Assembly: GCA_036741355.1 (NCBI GenBank)
Contig: DAINSK010000032.1
Coordinates: forward strand, 1 to 38,670
DNA: 38,670 nucleotides
DNA from: JBBRGK01 sp036741355
GTDB taxonomy: Bacteria; Chloroflexota; Dehalococcoidia; CAUJGQ01
Direction of reading: 5' to 3'
Under the pieces are notes generated by a model that saw only the letters and a list, made by a program, of their open reading frames with translations, searched no databases and was not told the origin of the DNA. Both the position numbers and the translations under genes were made by a program. Position 1 is the first letter of the stretch; every line of letters starts with the position of its first letter. Below, piece after piece: positions 7,238 through 15,454 of the stretch.

Positions 7238-8506
7238 TCAGCGCGGCGTCGGCGTCCAATCGCGATGCCGACGCCGCACAAGCCGCAGCGGCGCCAGAAT
7301 TGCGGCAGCCTGAGCCGCCAGCCCATACAGCGGCACGGCAACCGCCGGCCGCACCTTACCGGCGGCCGCCACGACCCCAGCCAACACGGCCACCGCGCCT
7401 CCCAACACCTGCAACAGGAAGACGGAGCGGTAGAAGCGTCCTCGCGCTGCCGCCGAGCCGGCTAGCATCCCGACCAATGCATACGCTGCCAGGTAGCGCA
7501 TGATCTTGTGCGAAACGACGATCCAGGCAAAGACGGGTCCGCCTGCCGAGACCAGTGTGCGCGAGCGCCAGAGCTCGTCCAGCGCGCACGAGAGCGTTCG
7601 CAGCCTCCGTCGGAACTCGTCGCCGAGGCGGCGCGTCGACGACTCGTAGGCAACGGCATCGCGGGCAAACGCAATCCGTTTTCCTTGCCCCGTGACCGCG
7701 AGCGAGACCGCCAGGTCGTCGGCGCAGCTCGCCGTCGGGCGGTAAGCTTCTCGCCGCACGGCGTAGAGGGCGCCATCGGCGCCGGCAACCGAATGCAGCA
7801 GGGCCTCGCGCTCCTTGATGAACGCCTCATATGACCAGTAAGCGCGGTCACCCTCGCTGGACATGCCGCCGCCTTCCCGAAACGCGCGCTTCCTGCCGGC
7901 AACTGCCCCGATCTGCGGCGAAGCGAACCATGACACCAGCGTTGCGATCGCACGTGAGTCAAGGCGGACGTTGGCATCAGTGAAAACGAGCAACTCGCCG
8001 GATGTACAAGAGATGGCCTGGTTGAGCGCCGCCGATTTGCTCGGGTCGGCTGGATCGCCGATCAGCGCCTGCAGCCCAATGCCCGCGCTCTCCAGTGCCG
8101 GCCTGCATGATTCCACGGCCGCGGTTGTCGCTTTGGACTCGCCGGTCACGACGACGGTAATCTGGAGTCGATCAGATGGGTATTCGAGCCTCGCGCAGGA
8201 AGCCAGCAGGTGCTCAATCGTGCCCGCCTCCTCGCGCGCCGCAACGATCAGATCGACGGCCGGCAGGCCGGCGTCATTCGTTGGTGGCGGGTCGGTGCGC
8301 CGCCCTTTCGTGAGGACCCAGAGCAGGAGCGGATAAACGGCGTAGGTGTAAAAGACAGTTATCAGCGAGAGCCAGAATAGCGTCGGGCCCCCTTTCCCCC
8401 GCCCCCTTCTCCCCAATTCTGGGGGAAAGGGGCGATTCTTGGTTGCACGGCTCGGGCGGTGTCGGAAGCCCGCGGTCTGTCCTGAACCGCATTGATCTAC
8501 CAGCAT
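7238..8506 (-). CDS. GT2-family membrane glycosyltransferase
   Basis: A 422-residue processive-type family 2 glycosyltransferase for an extracellular polysaccharide. An N-terminal membrane helix (LFWLSLITVFYTYAVYPLLL) precedes the GT-A domain: DLIVAAREEAGTIEHLL, DPSKSAALNQAI, the FTDANVR metal site (about D177), GADGALYAVRR, DDLAVSL and a C-terminal pair of hydrophobic segments. The first about 40 residues are encoded by a palindromic repeat. ATG 8506 has a GAGGGAG site, also supplied by the repeat; the only alternative in-frame start before the helix is TTG 8416 without such a site. The 3' end is duplicated at 6170-6280. Confidence 0.82.
   Translation of the reverse strand: MLVDQCGSGQTAGFRHRPSRATKNRPFPPELGRRGRGKGGPTLFWLSLITVFYTYAVYPLLLWVLTKGRRTDPPPTNDAGLPAVDLIVAAREEAGTIEHLLASCARLEYPSDRLQITVVVTGESKATTAAVESCRPALESAGIGLQALIGDPADPSKSAALNQAISCTSGELLVFTDANVRLDSRAIATLVSWFASPQIGAVAGRKRAFREGGGMSSEGDRAYWSYEAFIKEREALLHSVAGADGALYAVRREAYRPTASCADDLAVSLAVTGQGKRIAFARDAVAYESSTRRLGDEFRRRLRTLSCALDELWRSRTLVSAGGPVFAWIVVSHKIMRYLAAYALVGMLAGSAAARGRFYRSVFLLQVLGGAVAVLAGVVAAAGKVRPAVAVPLYGLAAQAAAILAPLRLVRRRHRDWTPTPR
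7249..7357. repeat. Direct-repeat arm: intact GT2 3' end (partner at 6181-6280)
   Basis: The 3' coding end of the glycosyltransferase gene. It begins with 19 nt identical to 6181-6199, then follows the partner with scattered substitutions and one 9-nt insertion. The two arms are in the same orientation and enclose the decayed antitoxin and the UPF0175/DUF3368 pair. Confidence 0.8.
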
Positions 8507-8572
8507 CCGCCCAAACTCCCTCTTGCCCCCAGTATTGGGGGAAAGAGGGCCGGGGAGATAGGGGGCCGTGCC
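8388..8572. repeat. Composite palindromic intergenic repeat, full copy 2
   Basis: First hairpin: arms CCCCTTTCCCCC at 8389-8400 and its complement at 8421-8432, then CGATTCTTGG. About 80 nt of interior follow. Second hairpin: 8518-8530 with 8537-8549 (CCCTCTT, mismatch, CCCCC and complement), then CGGGGAGATAGGGGG. Same order as copy 1 read on the opposite strand. Here the repeat overlaps the 5' end of the glycosyltransferase gene and gives it a ribosome site and ATG. Confidence 0.7.
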
Positions 8573-8596
8573 CCCCGGCTGCCGGCAACCGCCGGC

Positions 8597-8605
8597 TGCT
8601 AGTAT
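8597..8605 (+). promoter_or_regulatory. Extended -10 candidate (TGCTAGTAT) before the DUF4012 gene
   Basis: TGC precedes TAGTAT, an extended -10 layout, 59 nt before ATG 8665. The same nine bases occur at 13033-13041 before the glycoside hydrolase gene. No clear -35 element is seen for either. Confidence 0.4.
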
Positions 8606-8664
8606 AGGTCCACGGGACGCCGCCCGCCGGGGATTCCGGAACGCCGGCCGGCGACGGTCGAGTT

Positions 8665-10719
8665 ATGCACCTTTCGCTTCCCCGTCCCTCGCCGCGGCTG
8701 GCTATCACCGGCCTCGTGCTATTGATTGTGCTGGCGGTCGGATTCGCCGCGTTGGTGGCGCGTGATGCGCTGGCCGCCGCCCGCGAGGTCCAGTCGGCCC
8801 AACAAGATCTGCACGGCGTATTAAGCGGCGGCGATCTGTCGCACGTTTCGCGGGGGCAGATCCAGCGAGCGAGGACTAAGCTCGACGACGCTGCGCGGCG
8901 GCTGAGTCGCGACCGCCGCCTGCTCTCGCCCGCGTTCCCGATCATGCGGGCGGCAAGATGGCTGCCGTACATCGGACTGCCGGCCGGCGAGGCGCCCGAT
9001 CTGTTCGAGCTGGCCCAGAGAGTGGCCGAAGGCGGAGCCGCAATCGCGAAAGGCGTGGATCCGCTGCTGGCGCAGACAGAGGACGTCGGGCCACTCATTG
9101 CCCCTTCTGGAGCCACTTCGCCGGTTGCCAGTGCTGGCGCTGACGGCTCTGGTGCGGGCGCCGAGGCGCCCTCGCCGGGGGCACGGTTGGTGCAGGCTCT
9201 GGACTCGGGGGCCCCGGACCTTGCCCGCGGCGACACGACTCTCCACAAAGCACAGGCCCTGCGGGCACACTTACACCCGGACGACTACCACTGGCCGCTT
9301 GGTGCGATTCGCAACCAGGTTGCGCTCCTCGATCGTCAGCTTAGTTCCGTACTGAACGAGTCCGACGGGCTTGCGCTGATGCCGGCCGCAACGCGCACCC
9401 TGCTCGGATTCGCGGGGCCCCGAACCTACGTCGTACTCGGGGAGGACTCGGCGGAGCTGCGGCCAACCGGGGGATTCGTTGGCAGCGCGGGCCTCGTGAC
9501 GCTCGACCAGGGAAAGCTCACCTTCCAGGAGTACCGCTCCAGCTACGATTTCGATGGCTTCAATGTGCCGCCGCTGCCGCCACCTGCGCCGCTGCAGCGC
9601 TACCTCGGCGCCGCTGCCTGGTACCTCCGTGACGCGAACTGGTCGCCCGACTTCCCGGCTTCGGCCGAGCAGGTGCTCGATTTCGTCACGCGCGATACCG
9701 GCATCGTGGCCGACGGCGTGATTGCGTTCGATAGCTACGCGGTCACGGACCTGCTTAAAGCGCTCGGCCCGATTCAGGTGGAGGGCTTCTCGGAGTTGGT
9801 GACCTCCGAGAACTGGTTGGATCTGACGACGCGGGCTATTTTCACCGGCTCCGGTTCCCTGGAGGGCCAGCTCGGGGACTACAACCAGGCGAAGGGTGTG
9901 GGGCTCAGCGCAGTCCTGCGCGCCGTCCTGTCGAGAGTGCAGACGGTGCACGGCAGCGGGCTGCTGAGCATGGTCGATGAGCTGCGACGGGCGGCCGCGG
10001 GCAGCCACGTGTTGCTCGCACTGAACGATCAGCAGCCGGCAACGTGGGCCAGGCTTGTCGGCGCGGATGGGGCGCTGTTTCCCCCGCCGGATGGCGACGT
10101 GGTGGCGCCCGTGGAGGCGAACGTCAGCTACTCGAAAGTCGGACCGTACATCGAGCGCATGTATCGGTACGACGTTTGGCTGGACGCGAACGGGCGACCG
10201 CAACAGGCCCAACTTGCAGCCGCTTACCGAAACACCGTCACCGATGCCCTCTTGTCCGACCCGACCAAGCGCATCGAGGGGGCGAGATGGATCCCCAGCG
10301 AGGCGGCGTTCGCTCCGGCCCCGGGACTCTATGGCGACTATCTGCGGATTTACGTTCCCGGCTCCTCGACGTTGCAGGTTGCGACTGGCCTCGATGGCCC
10401 GCTGGCCAACACAACCGAAAAGGGTTACCGCGTGCTCGGTGCCCTGGTCGCGCTGACGCCGCAAAGCGAACGCACGGTGACCTACGGTTACGTTCCCGAT
10501 TACTATGCCCTGCCTCGGGGCGACTACCGGCTTGCCCTGATAAAGCAGCCGGGGATCGAAAAATTGAGGGTGAACGTCAACATCCACCTCGCGACCGGGA
10601 CGACGGTCCTGGCGATGCCCGAGGGCGCGCGGCGCGACGGGGACGCGGTGTCGCTTGAGCTCGACGTTACCGGAGTCACCCGTATCGCCATACACGTCGT
10701 CAGGCAGAGTGGCCGATGA
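8665..10719 (+). CDS. DUF4012 domain-containing membrane-anchored protein
   Basis: A 684-residue protein with one N-terminal membrane anchor (ITGLVLLIVLAVGFAALVARDALAA), an alpha-helical stretch, and a large extracellular domain. The signature GPRTYVVLGEDSAELRPTGGFVGSAGLVTLDQGKL (about residues 250-285) is DUF4012, followed by N..WSPDFPASAEQVLDF and ADGVIAFDSYAVTDLLKALGPI. Members occur in polysaccharide clusters of Gram-positives and Chloroflexota and show loose likeness to LytR-CpsA-Psr-type proteins, but no catalytic role is established. Start ATG 8665. It overlaps the next gene by four bases (ATGA), so the two are translationally coupled. The pair sits between the glycosyltransferase and the sugar transferase operon, so I infer a role in surface polysaccharide export or attachment. 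Confidence 0.8.
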   Translation: MHLSLPRPSPRLAITGLVLLIVLAVGFAALVARDALAAAREVQSAQQDLHGVLSGGDLSHVSRGQIQRARTKLDDAARRLSRDRRLLSPAFPIMRAARWLPYIGLPAGEAPDLFELAQRVAEGGAAIAKGVDPLLAQTEDVGPLIAPSGATSPVASAGADGSGAGAEAPSPGARLVQALDSGAPDLARGDTTLHKAQALRAHLHPDDYHWPLGAIRNQVALLDRQLSSVLNESDGLALMPAATRTLLGFAGPRTYVVLGEDSAELRPTGGFVGSAGLVTLDQGKLTFQEYRSSYDFDGFNVPPLPPPAPLQRYLGAAAWYLRDANWSPDFPASAEQVLDFVTRDTGIVADGVIAFDSYAVTDLLKALGPIQVEGFSELVTSENWLDLTTRAIFTGSGSLEGQLGDYNQAKGVGLSAVLRAVLSRVQTVHGSGLLSMVDELRRAAAGSHVLLALNDQQPATWARLVGADGALFPPPDGDVVAPVEANVSYSKVGPYIERMYRYDVWLDANGRPQQAQLAAAYRNTVTDALLSDPTKRIEGARWIPSEAAFAPAPGLYGDYLRIYVPGSSTLQVATGLDGPLANTTEKGYRVLGALVALTPQSERTVTYGYVPDYYALPRGDYRLALIKQPGIEKLRVNVNIHLATGTTVLAMPEGARRDGDAVSLELDVTGVTRIAIHVVRQSGR

Positions 10720-11474
10720 TCCGGTTTCCGGCCCATTACCTGTTCGCGATCATCTGGCTCATGGCCGTAGCCTGTTCTTCTGGCTCGAAGCCCAAAGACA
10801 GCGTTCATCTGGTGGAAACGGCCCACCCGTCAGCGCGGCCCCAACTCGGCCGCGTGCCGACGACGACGCCCGGACCGGAAAGCGATTCCTCGACATCCGC
10901 CGCTGCAGTTATCCTGGGCGCATTGCAACAGTTTCGGCCCGAAGGTGAAGGTTCACTGCAGATTCTGATTCCGCAACGGTTCAGCAGCGCGTCTGCGATC
11001 GATATCCTTCGGCTCAGCACTGGTGTGGGCGCCGCCTATAATTCGGTACCTCCACTGCTTTCGCGGTTGGGGTGGAGCTGGTTGCTGTCGCAGGACGCTT
11101 TCCAGGGAGGTTTCGGCTACACGCAGTGGCGGGTAATGGTATTGAGTTTCGGCGACGCGGGCGGTGCCTCCCAGTACCTCGCCAATCCCGTGCTGCTGCC
11201 GGCGGCATTGCTTCAGGGCGCTGTCGCCGACAGCGCTTTCGGGCCGGCGCCGGGAACGCGAATGCTCAGCGCCCCGGATACTGTCGTTCCCCTCTCGGCA
11301 CCGGAAGCCGCGCTCGCGGGGGAACGGGCGGCTTTCGTCTGGCGGCGTGGGCGGCTGGTCTTCCAGGTCGTCGAAGCCGCCAGCCCACCACCCACCGACC
11401 TCTCGAGCCTGAGCCGGTTGGCGCGATTGGTAGACCAGGGACGGTCGGGAATACCAGGTGGCTCCGAGCCCTGA
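10716..11474 (+). CDS. Putative lipoprotein coupled to the DUF4012 gene
   Basis: A 252-residue protein, not assigned to a family. The N-terminus (MIRFPAHYLFAIIWLMAVACSSGSK) looks like a lipoprotein signal, with cleavage before C20 followed by S/G/K, although A at -3 is not the commonest lipobox residue. A Ser/Thr/Pro-rich linker (residues 30-60) leads to a globular part with no catalytic motif that I can see. The start overlaps the DUF4012 stop (ATGA at 10716-10719), so they are expressed together. Likely exposed on the outer face of the membrane with its partner. Confidence 0.68.
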   Translation: MIRFPAHYLFAIIWLMAVACSSGSKPKDSVHLVETAHPSARPQLGRVPTTTPGPESDSSTSAAAVILGALQQFRPEGEGSLQILIPQRFSSASAIDILRLSTGVGAAYNSVPPLLSRLGWSWLLSQDAFQGGFGYTQWRVMVLSFGDAGGASQYLANPVLLPAALLQGAVADSAFGPAPGTRMLSAPDTVVPLSAPEAALAGERAAFVWRRGRLVFQVVEAASPPPTDLSSLSRLARLVDQGRSGIPGGSEP

Positions 11475-11487
11475 GCGGTCCGGCGCC

Positions 11488-12234
11488 TTACCGGCCTGAT
11501 CGGCGCTGCACCGTCAGCGTGTCGAACCTGAGCGAAGCCGCGATAATCAGCATAGCGATCGTGGCGCCGAGCAGGAGGCCGCCGGCCACGTCGCTGAACA
11601 GGTGCGATCCGCGGTAGACCTCGGCCCAGCCGCCCCAGCAAACCAGCAACGCCAGCGCAATGGCCAACAGGGCTGGAATTCGTGGGTGGCGCGGCAACGG
11701 CTGCAAGAGCGCCACAAATAGCGCGGCAGCGAGCGCCATGTGGCCGCTCGGATAGCTGTGGCGGGCGTCTGGCACGCCGAGCTGAGGGAGAGACGCGCGA
11801 GGGGCCATGGTTGCTAGACCGTTGGATTGCGACTCCGCTCGACCGAAACTGGCGGTACGCACGTCGGGGTTGGTTGGCTGTACAAAAGCGGCGCGCAAGC
11901 CCCGCTCGGCAGCTGCGCTGAATAGAAGCGCCAGTACCAGGACGGTGGGCGCCATCCAACGCCGCCACAATCTGAAAATGACGCACGCGCTCAGTGCAAG
12001 ACCCGCGATCCCGGCGATTCCGAAGAGCAAGGACCCCGCCGACGCCAGACGATCGAGAGTTCCCCGATCGGTCGACGCCACCCATCGCGCCACCCAGTGG
12101 TCGGGGCCGCTTAGCCACCCGATGCCGACCAGCGCTGTCCAGAGGGCACACACCAGGCCAGCGCTCACCGCCCCGATGACCGGCCGGCGCCAGTTGTTGC
12201 CGGTCGCTTCGATTACGAGCGGAGACGATTGCAT
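11488..12234 (-). CDS. PAP2-superfamily membrane phosphatase
   Basis: A 248-residue membrane protein with about six hydrophobic segments. Motif 2 is HSYPSGHM and motif 3 EVYRGSHLFSDVAGG, together the PAP2 phosphate-binding and His/Asp catalytic pattern. Motif 1 (K......RP) is not clear: the corresponding region reads LRAAFVQPTNP, so the first motif is degenerate. In polysaccharide loci such enzymes dephosphorylate undecaprenyl pyrophosphate to recycle the lipid carrier. It starts six bases after the sugar transferase stop on the same strand, which supports that role. The degenerate first motif makes activity less certain. Confidence 0.78.
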   Translation of the reverse strand: MQSSPLVIEATGNNWRRPVIGAVSAGLVCALWTALVGIGWLSGPDHWVARWVASTDRGTLDRLASAGSLLFGIAGIAGLALSACVIFRLWRRWMAPTVLVLALLFSAAAERGLRAAFVQPTNPDVRTASFGRAESQSNGLATMAPRASLPQLGVPDARHSYPSGHMALAAALFVALLQPLPRHPRIPALLAIALALLVCWGGWAEVYRGSHLFSDVAGGLLLGATIAMLIIAASLRFDTLTVQRRSGR

Positions 12235-12240
12235 GCGAAT

Positions 12241-12963
12241 CTACCAGGCGCCGCGACCGCTCAAGACTGCGAAGGGGGTGCGCATGAGGATCCAGAGGTC
12301 CAAGCCGAGCGTCACGTGGCCGGCGTAATACAGATCGAGTTCAATGCGTCGAGCGTAGGTCAAAAGTGAACGCCCGCTTACCTGCCAGAGGCCCGTGAGT
12401 CCGGGCTTGACCTTCAGAAATGAATCTGCCCTTGACCCGTACCGCTGCTCGAGCTCGCGCCGCGGGAGCGGCCGCGGACCGACCAGGCTCATCTCACCGA
12501 GCAGCACGTTCAACAACTGAGGCAATTCGTCCAGACTGCTGCGGCGCAGAAAGCGACCGAGACGCGTCGTCCGCGGGTCGTTGGGCAGCTTGCCGCGCTC
12601 GCTGTGGCTCTTCTTGTAATGGCGCTCATTCAGTAGTCGCTCGAGCTCCTGGTCGGCTCCCGGCACCATAGTTCGGAACTTGAGTGCGCGAAACTCACGT
12701 CCGTTGCGGCCGACCAGACGCGGACGGTAAAACAATGGCCGGCCGGAGGTTGCCCATATCGACAACATTGACGTCGCGAAGAGGGGCGCGCCCGCCAGCA
12801 GCAAGATGGCCGCGAGCGCCCGGTCGAGGGCCGGCTTTACCGTGCAGAAATAGATTCCGGCCGCCTCCGAACCGTCGAGTTCGGAGACAACGGTAGCTGA
12901 AGCGCACTCTATTTGTGCCGGCTCCGGACGCGGAGGTGTCCCGATGGGCTCGGTTCGATTCAC
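12241..12963 (-). CDS. Polyprenyl-phosphate phosphoglycosyl transferase (bacterial sugar transferase)
   Basis: A 240-residue monotopic phosphoglycosyl transferase, which moves a sugar-1-phosphate from a nucleotide sugar onto undecaprenyl phosphate, the first membrane step of polysaccharide assembly. One hydrophobic re-entrant segment (ALAAILLLAGAPLFATSMLS) is followed by LFYRPRLVGRNGREFRALKFRTM, DPRTTRLGRFLRRSSLDELPQLLNVLLGEMSLVGPRP and KPGLTGLWQVSGRS; the SLDELPQ Asp-Glu pair is the catalytic dyad. The start is GTG 12963, six bases downstream of a TATACT box, so the transcript may be leaderless. The sugar specificity cannot be read from sequence. Confidence 0.88.
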   Translation of the reverse strand: MNRTEPIGTPPRPEPAQIECASATVVSELDGSEAAGIYFCTVKPALDRALAAILLLAGAPLFATSMLSIWATSGRPLFYRPRLVGRNGREFRALKFRTMVPGADQELERLLNERHYKKSHSERGKLPNDPRTTRLGRFLRRSSLDELPQLLNVLLGEMSLVGPRPLPRRELEQRYGSRADSFLKVKPGLTGLWQVSGRSLLTYARRIELDLYYAGHVTLGLDLWILMRTPFAVLSGRGAW

Positions 12964-12969
12964 GGCGCT

Positions 12970-12975
12970 AGTATA
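12970..12975 (-). promoter_or_regulatory. -10 element for a possibly leaderless sugar transferase transcript
   Basis: On the minus strand TATACT (five of six matches) ends six bases before GTG 12963. Transcription starting the usual 6-7 nt after the box would begin at the start codon. The gene has no ribosome site, in agreement. The divergent gene at 13075 has its own -10 candidate at 13033-13041. Confidence 0.45.
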
Positions 12976-13032
12976 CCGAGCCCGTCATCGTGCCTCGCTA
13001 ACCAATTCGAGCCCCGAACAGAGAGCGAACGC

Positions 13033-13041
13033 TGCTAGTAT
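13033..13041 (+). promoter_or_regulatory. Extended -10 candidate (TGCTAGTAT) before the glycoside hydrolase gene
   Basis: Same nine bases as at 8597-8605. Start of transcription would be near 13048, ahead of a GAGGGG ribosome site at 13066-13071 and ATG 13075. Confidence 0.4.
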
Positions 13042-13074
13042 CATGCTGTTGGCGAAGCACTGAACGAGGGGTAT

Positions 13075-14121
13075 ATGAGCGGCCTCAAGCATCCGCGCAT
13101 CGTGTGTCTCTTACTGGCCGTCAGCCTCTCTTTGTTCTCGCGCGCTGCTATGACCGCTGCAATCGCGGATTCGCCCGCGGCCGCCCGTATCGGGGTTGTA
13201 GCTACCGGCGATCCGATCGCCCTGCAAAGGGCCGGCATAAGCTGGTATCTGACGTTCGGCTTCGATGGCAGCCCACCATCAAACATGAAGCGTGCCTCGG
13301 TCGTCCGCCTCTTGCCGCCACCTGATGTGAAGACACTGCGTGCCGCGGTGTTGGCGAACAAAGGTGGCGCCTGGCTGATTGGCAATGAGCCAAACGTCTC
13401 CACGGCGGCGACTTCCGATAACCTCAGCCCCGATGAGTACGCCGTCCTCCTCAATAAGCTCGAGACTGTGATTCACGATGCCGATTCAACCGCACTGATC
13501 GTCGGGCCGGATGTGCTCAATTGGTCCGACTCGTGCGGCGGCTGCGACGGCGGCTACACGCTCGGATTCGATTGGACCCAGCAGTTCTACAACGCCTACC
13601 AGAGCAGGTATGGTACTCGGCCGCCGATCGATCGCTGGGCGATTCACACCTACGAGCTGGACTGGCAACACACTCCCAACCTGCATACAGATTTCCACGT
13701 TCGGCAATTGACGGCGCTGCGGCAATGGCTCGACAGCATGCCCGCAGAAGCCGGACGTTCGATCTGGGATTCGGAGTTGGGATTCCACTGGGGCTTTCAC
13801 GGATGGAAGTTTGACGACCAGCACAAACTGGTTCCGGCGAGCAGCTACGACGACGCCGGAGCGCAGTCGTGGTTGCAGTCGATGCTCGATTGGCTGATGA
13901 GCGACGGAGCCGGACTGGGTATCGAGCGCTCGTTCTTGTACGGTCAGGCGCCGGCCGAAGAAGGATTTTCCGAAGAGTATGGCGGCCTGGCCCTCTTCTA
14001 TGACGGCAGCGCGGACTCAGACTTGAGCGAAACCGGCAAGGTCTTGTCGGCATTTATGACGAGCTACGCGGACTCCGCCGATAGCGCCGCCTCAACTGGC
14101 TCGGCGGATTCGTCCCGGTAG
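13075..14121 (+). CDS. Secreted glycoside hydrolase-like protein (clan GH-A type fold)
   Basis: A 348-residue protein with a Sec signal peptide (HPRIVCLLLAVSLSLFSRAAMTAAIA). The mature part has GAWLIGNEPNVS, a classic beta-4 strand ending with the Asn-Glu acid/base pair of (beta/alpha)8 glycosidases; WAIHTYELDW; and RSIWDSELGFHWGFHGW, where the Glu may be the nucleophile. The layout recalls GH39/GH53/GH128-type enzymes, but I cannot assign a family. It probably trims or releases the polysaccharide made by the flanking genes. The last 20 residues are a low-complexity Ala-Ser-Asp tail, and the final 30 nt overlap the convergent flippase gene. Confidence 0.65.
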   Translation: MSGLKHPRIVCLLLAVSLSLFSRAAMTAAIADSPAAARIGVVATGDPIALQRAGISWYLTFGFDGSPPSNMKRASVVRLLPPPDVKTLRAAVLANKGGAWLIGNEPNVSTAATSDNLSPDEYAVLLNKLETVIHDADSTALIVGPDVLNWSDSCGGCDGGYTLGFDWTQQFYNAYQSRYGTRPPIDRWAIHTYELDWQHTPNLHTDFHVRQLTALRQWLDSMPAEAGRSIWDSELGFHWGFHGWKFDDQHKLVPASSYDDAGAQSWLQSMLDWLMSDGAGLGIERSFLYGQAPAEEGFSEEYGGLALFYDGSADSDLSETGKVLSAFMTSYADSADSAASTGSADSSR

Positions 14122-15381
14122 TTCAAGCATGCCTGACCGTATGGCGATCAGGTATTCCACGGCACAGCTCACCAGCAGCGCCCCACCTCCGGCCGCGAGA
14201 CAGACGTCCTGCCCAAAACGTCCGACAAGCGCTAATTCCACCACGTACGCACAAGCCGCGGGCCCGAGCAGCGCCGCGGCGGCCGCGCGGGCCCGCCGTC
14301 CTTCAACCAGCAGAATCGTCAACACCGACGAGAGGTAGGCGGGAGCAATGAAACCGGCCAGTACGCGCGCCGGCACAGACGACCCCGAATAGGCGGGCCC
14401 GGCGGTCACGCGCACTGCCAGCGGAGCCATGACCACCATCACGCCGTCCACCAACACGCCGCAGCCGAGGACGAGGAGGAACAGCCTGCCAACATGCCCG
14501 CGGAGGTCGCCCGAATCGCGTAGCCGCGCATGCACCAGGTACGGAAACAACACCGCGACAACGACGCGCGGTATCACCAACGCGACCGTGTACAGTCGCG
14601 TTGCCACTGCGAACTGTCCGGCTTCGGCGCTCGTCCGCAGCACGCCTAACAGGACGACTTCGACCCGAAATCGCATCAGCGTAACAAGTGTTACGACGCC
14701 CAGCGCCGGCGTCGTCCTTCCTAACTGGCGCAAACTGCGCAGAAAAGCGTCCACGCCCGATGGGCGGTCTGGCCGCACCCAAGTGATGCCTACGGCAGCC
14801 CCGATCACCCAGGCCGCAGACCAGGCCGCAACCAGCGCCGCGGCGCCCGGCCGGGGAATGCCTCCCGTCTTGTAGACGGCGGCAATTACGACGATCGCGG
14901 CCACCTGCGTCGCGCGAGCAAGGTTCTCGAGCGTGGCTGCTCTGCGGAACTGCTGGCGCGCTCTTAGGATCTCTTCGCAGGCGGCGCCAAGCCCGCTGGC
15001 GATCATGCCGGGCGCCGCGAACAGCGCTGCAAGTCCGAACGTCGAACGCTCGGGGGATACGGCAATTGCCATAAGGACGACGAGGGCGATGAGCCCGTTA
15101 CTGGCGATTCTCAAGAGGAGCGCAGGTGCGACGAACCGGTCGCCGTCGGGTCTGGCCACGGCCTGGACGGCGGCCAGGGGCAAACCGAACGCGGCGATCG
15201 CCGCGAGGATCGACACTCCGTCGAGGATGGTCGCCCAAGATCCATAGTCTGTCGTGGTGAGCAGGCGGGCGACGACGATGAAGCTGAGCAGGCTCAAAAG
15301 GAGGTTGATCGCCTCACCACCGGCCAGATAGCCGATACCGTGAACGAGCGGAGCCGGCAGCAGGCGAGCGCGTCCGCGCAT
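14092..15381 (-). CDS. Polysaccharide flippase (Wzx/MOP-type)
   Basis: A 429-residue, highly hydrophobic protein with about 12 predicted membrane helices. It starts with YLAGGEAINLLLSLLSFIVVARLLTTTDYGSWATIL, the usual opening of polysaccharide-specific transporters of the MOP superfamily (helix 1, then the ARLLT..DYG loop). Such proteins flip lipid-linked oligosaccharide units across the membrane, which fits the phosphoglycosyl transferase and GT2 enzyme nearby. The start is probably ATG 15381, which lacks a good ribosome site; an AGGAGG lies about 50 nt upstream (15429-15434) with no ATG, GTG or TTG at a suitable distance. Confidence 0.8.
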   Translation of the reverse strand: MRGRARLLPAPLVHGIGYLAGGEAINLLLSLLSFIVVARLLTTTDYGSWATILDGVSILAAIAAFGLPLAAVQAVARPDGDRFVAPALLLRIASNGLIALVVLMAIAVSPERSTFGLAALFAAPGMIASGLGAACEEILRARQQFRRAATLENLARATQVAAIVVIAAVYKTGGIPRPGAAALVAAWSAAWVIGAAVGITWVRPDRPSGVDAFLRSLRQLGRTTPALGVVTLVTLMRFRVEVVLLGVLRTSAEAGQFAVATRLYTVALVIPRVVVAVLFPYLVHARLRDSGDLRGHVGRLFLLVLGCGVLVDGVMVVMAPLAVRVTAGPAYSGSSVPARVLAGFIAPAYLSSVLTILLVEGRRARAAAAALLGPAACAYVVELALVGRFGQDVCLAAGGGALLVSCAVEYLIAIRSGMLELPGRIRRAS

Positions 15382-15454
15382 GGCCGGGGGGCGAGGTGTG
15401 GGGTCGATCGGAGCTTCCGCGGTTGGGTCCTCCTGTGATGGACGTGGGTGCGGA

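Noticed and set aside
9271..10695. 474-codon minus-strand frame opposite the DUF4012 gene
   Set aside because: The plus-strand DUF4012 protein has clear domain motifs; the antisense frame is His/Arg/Gln-rich and lacks any motif.
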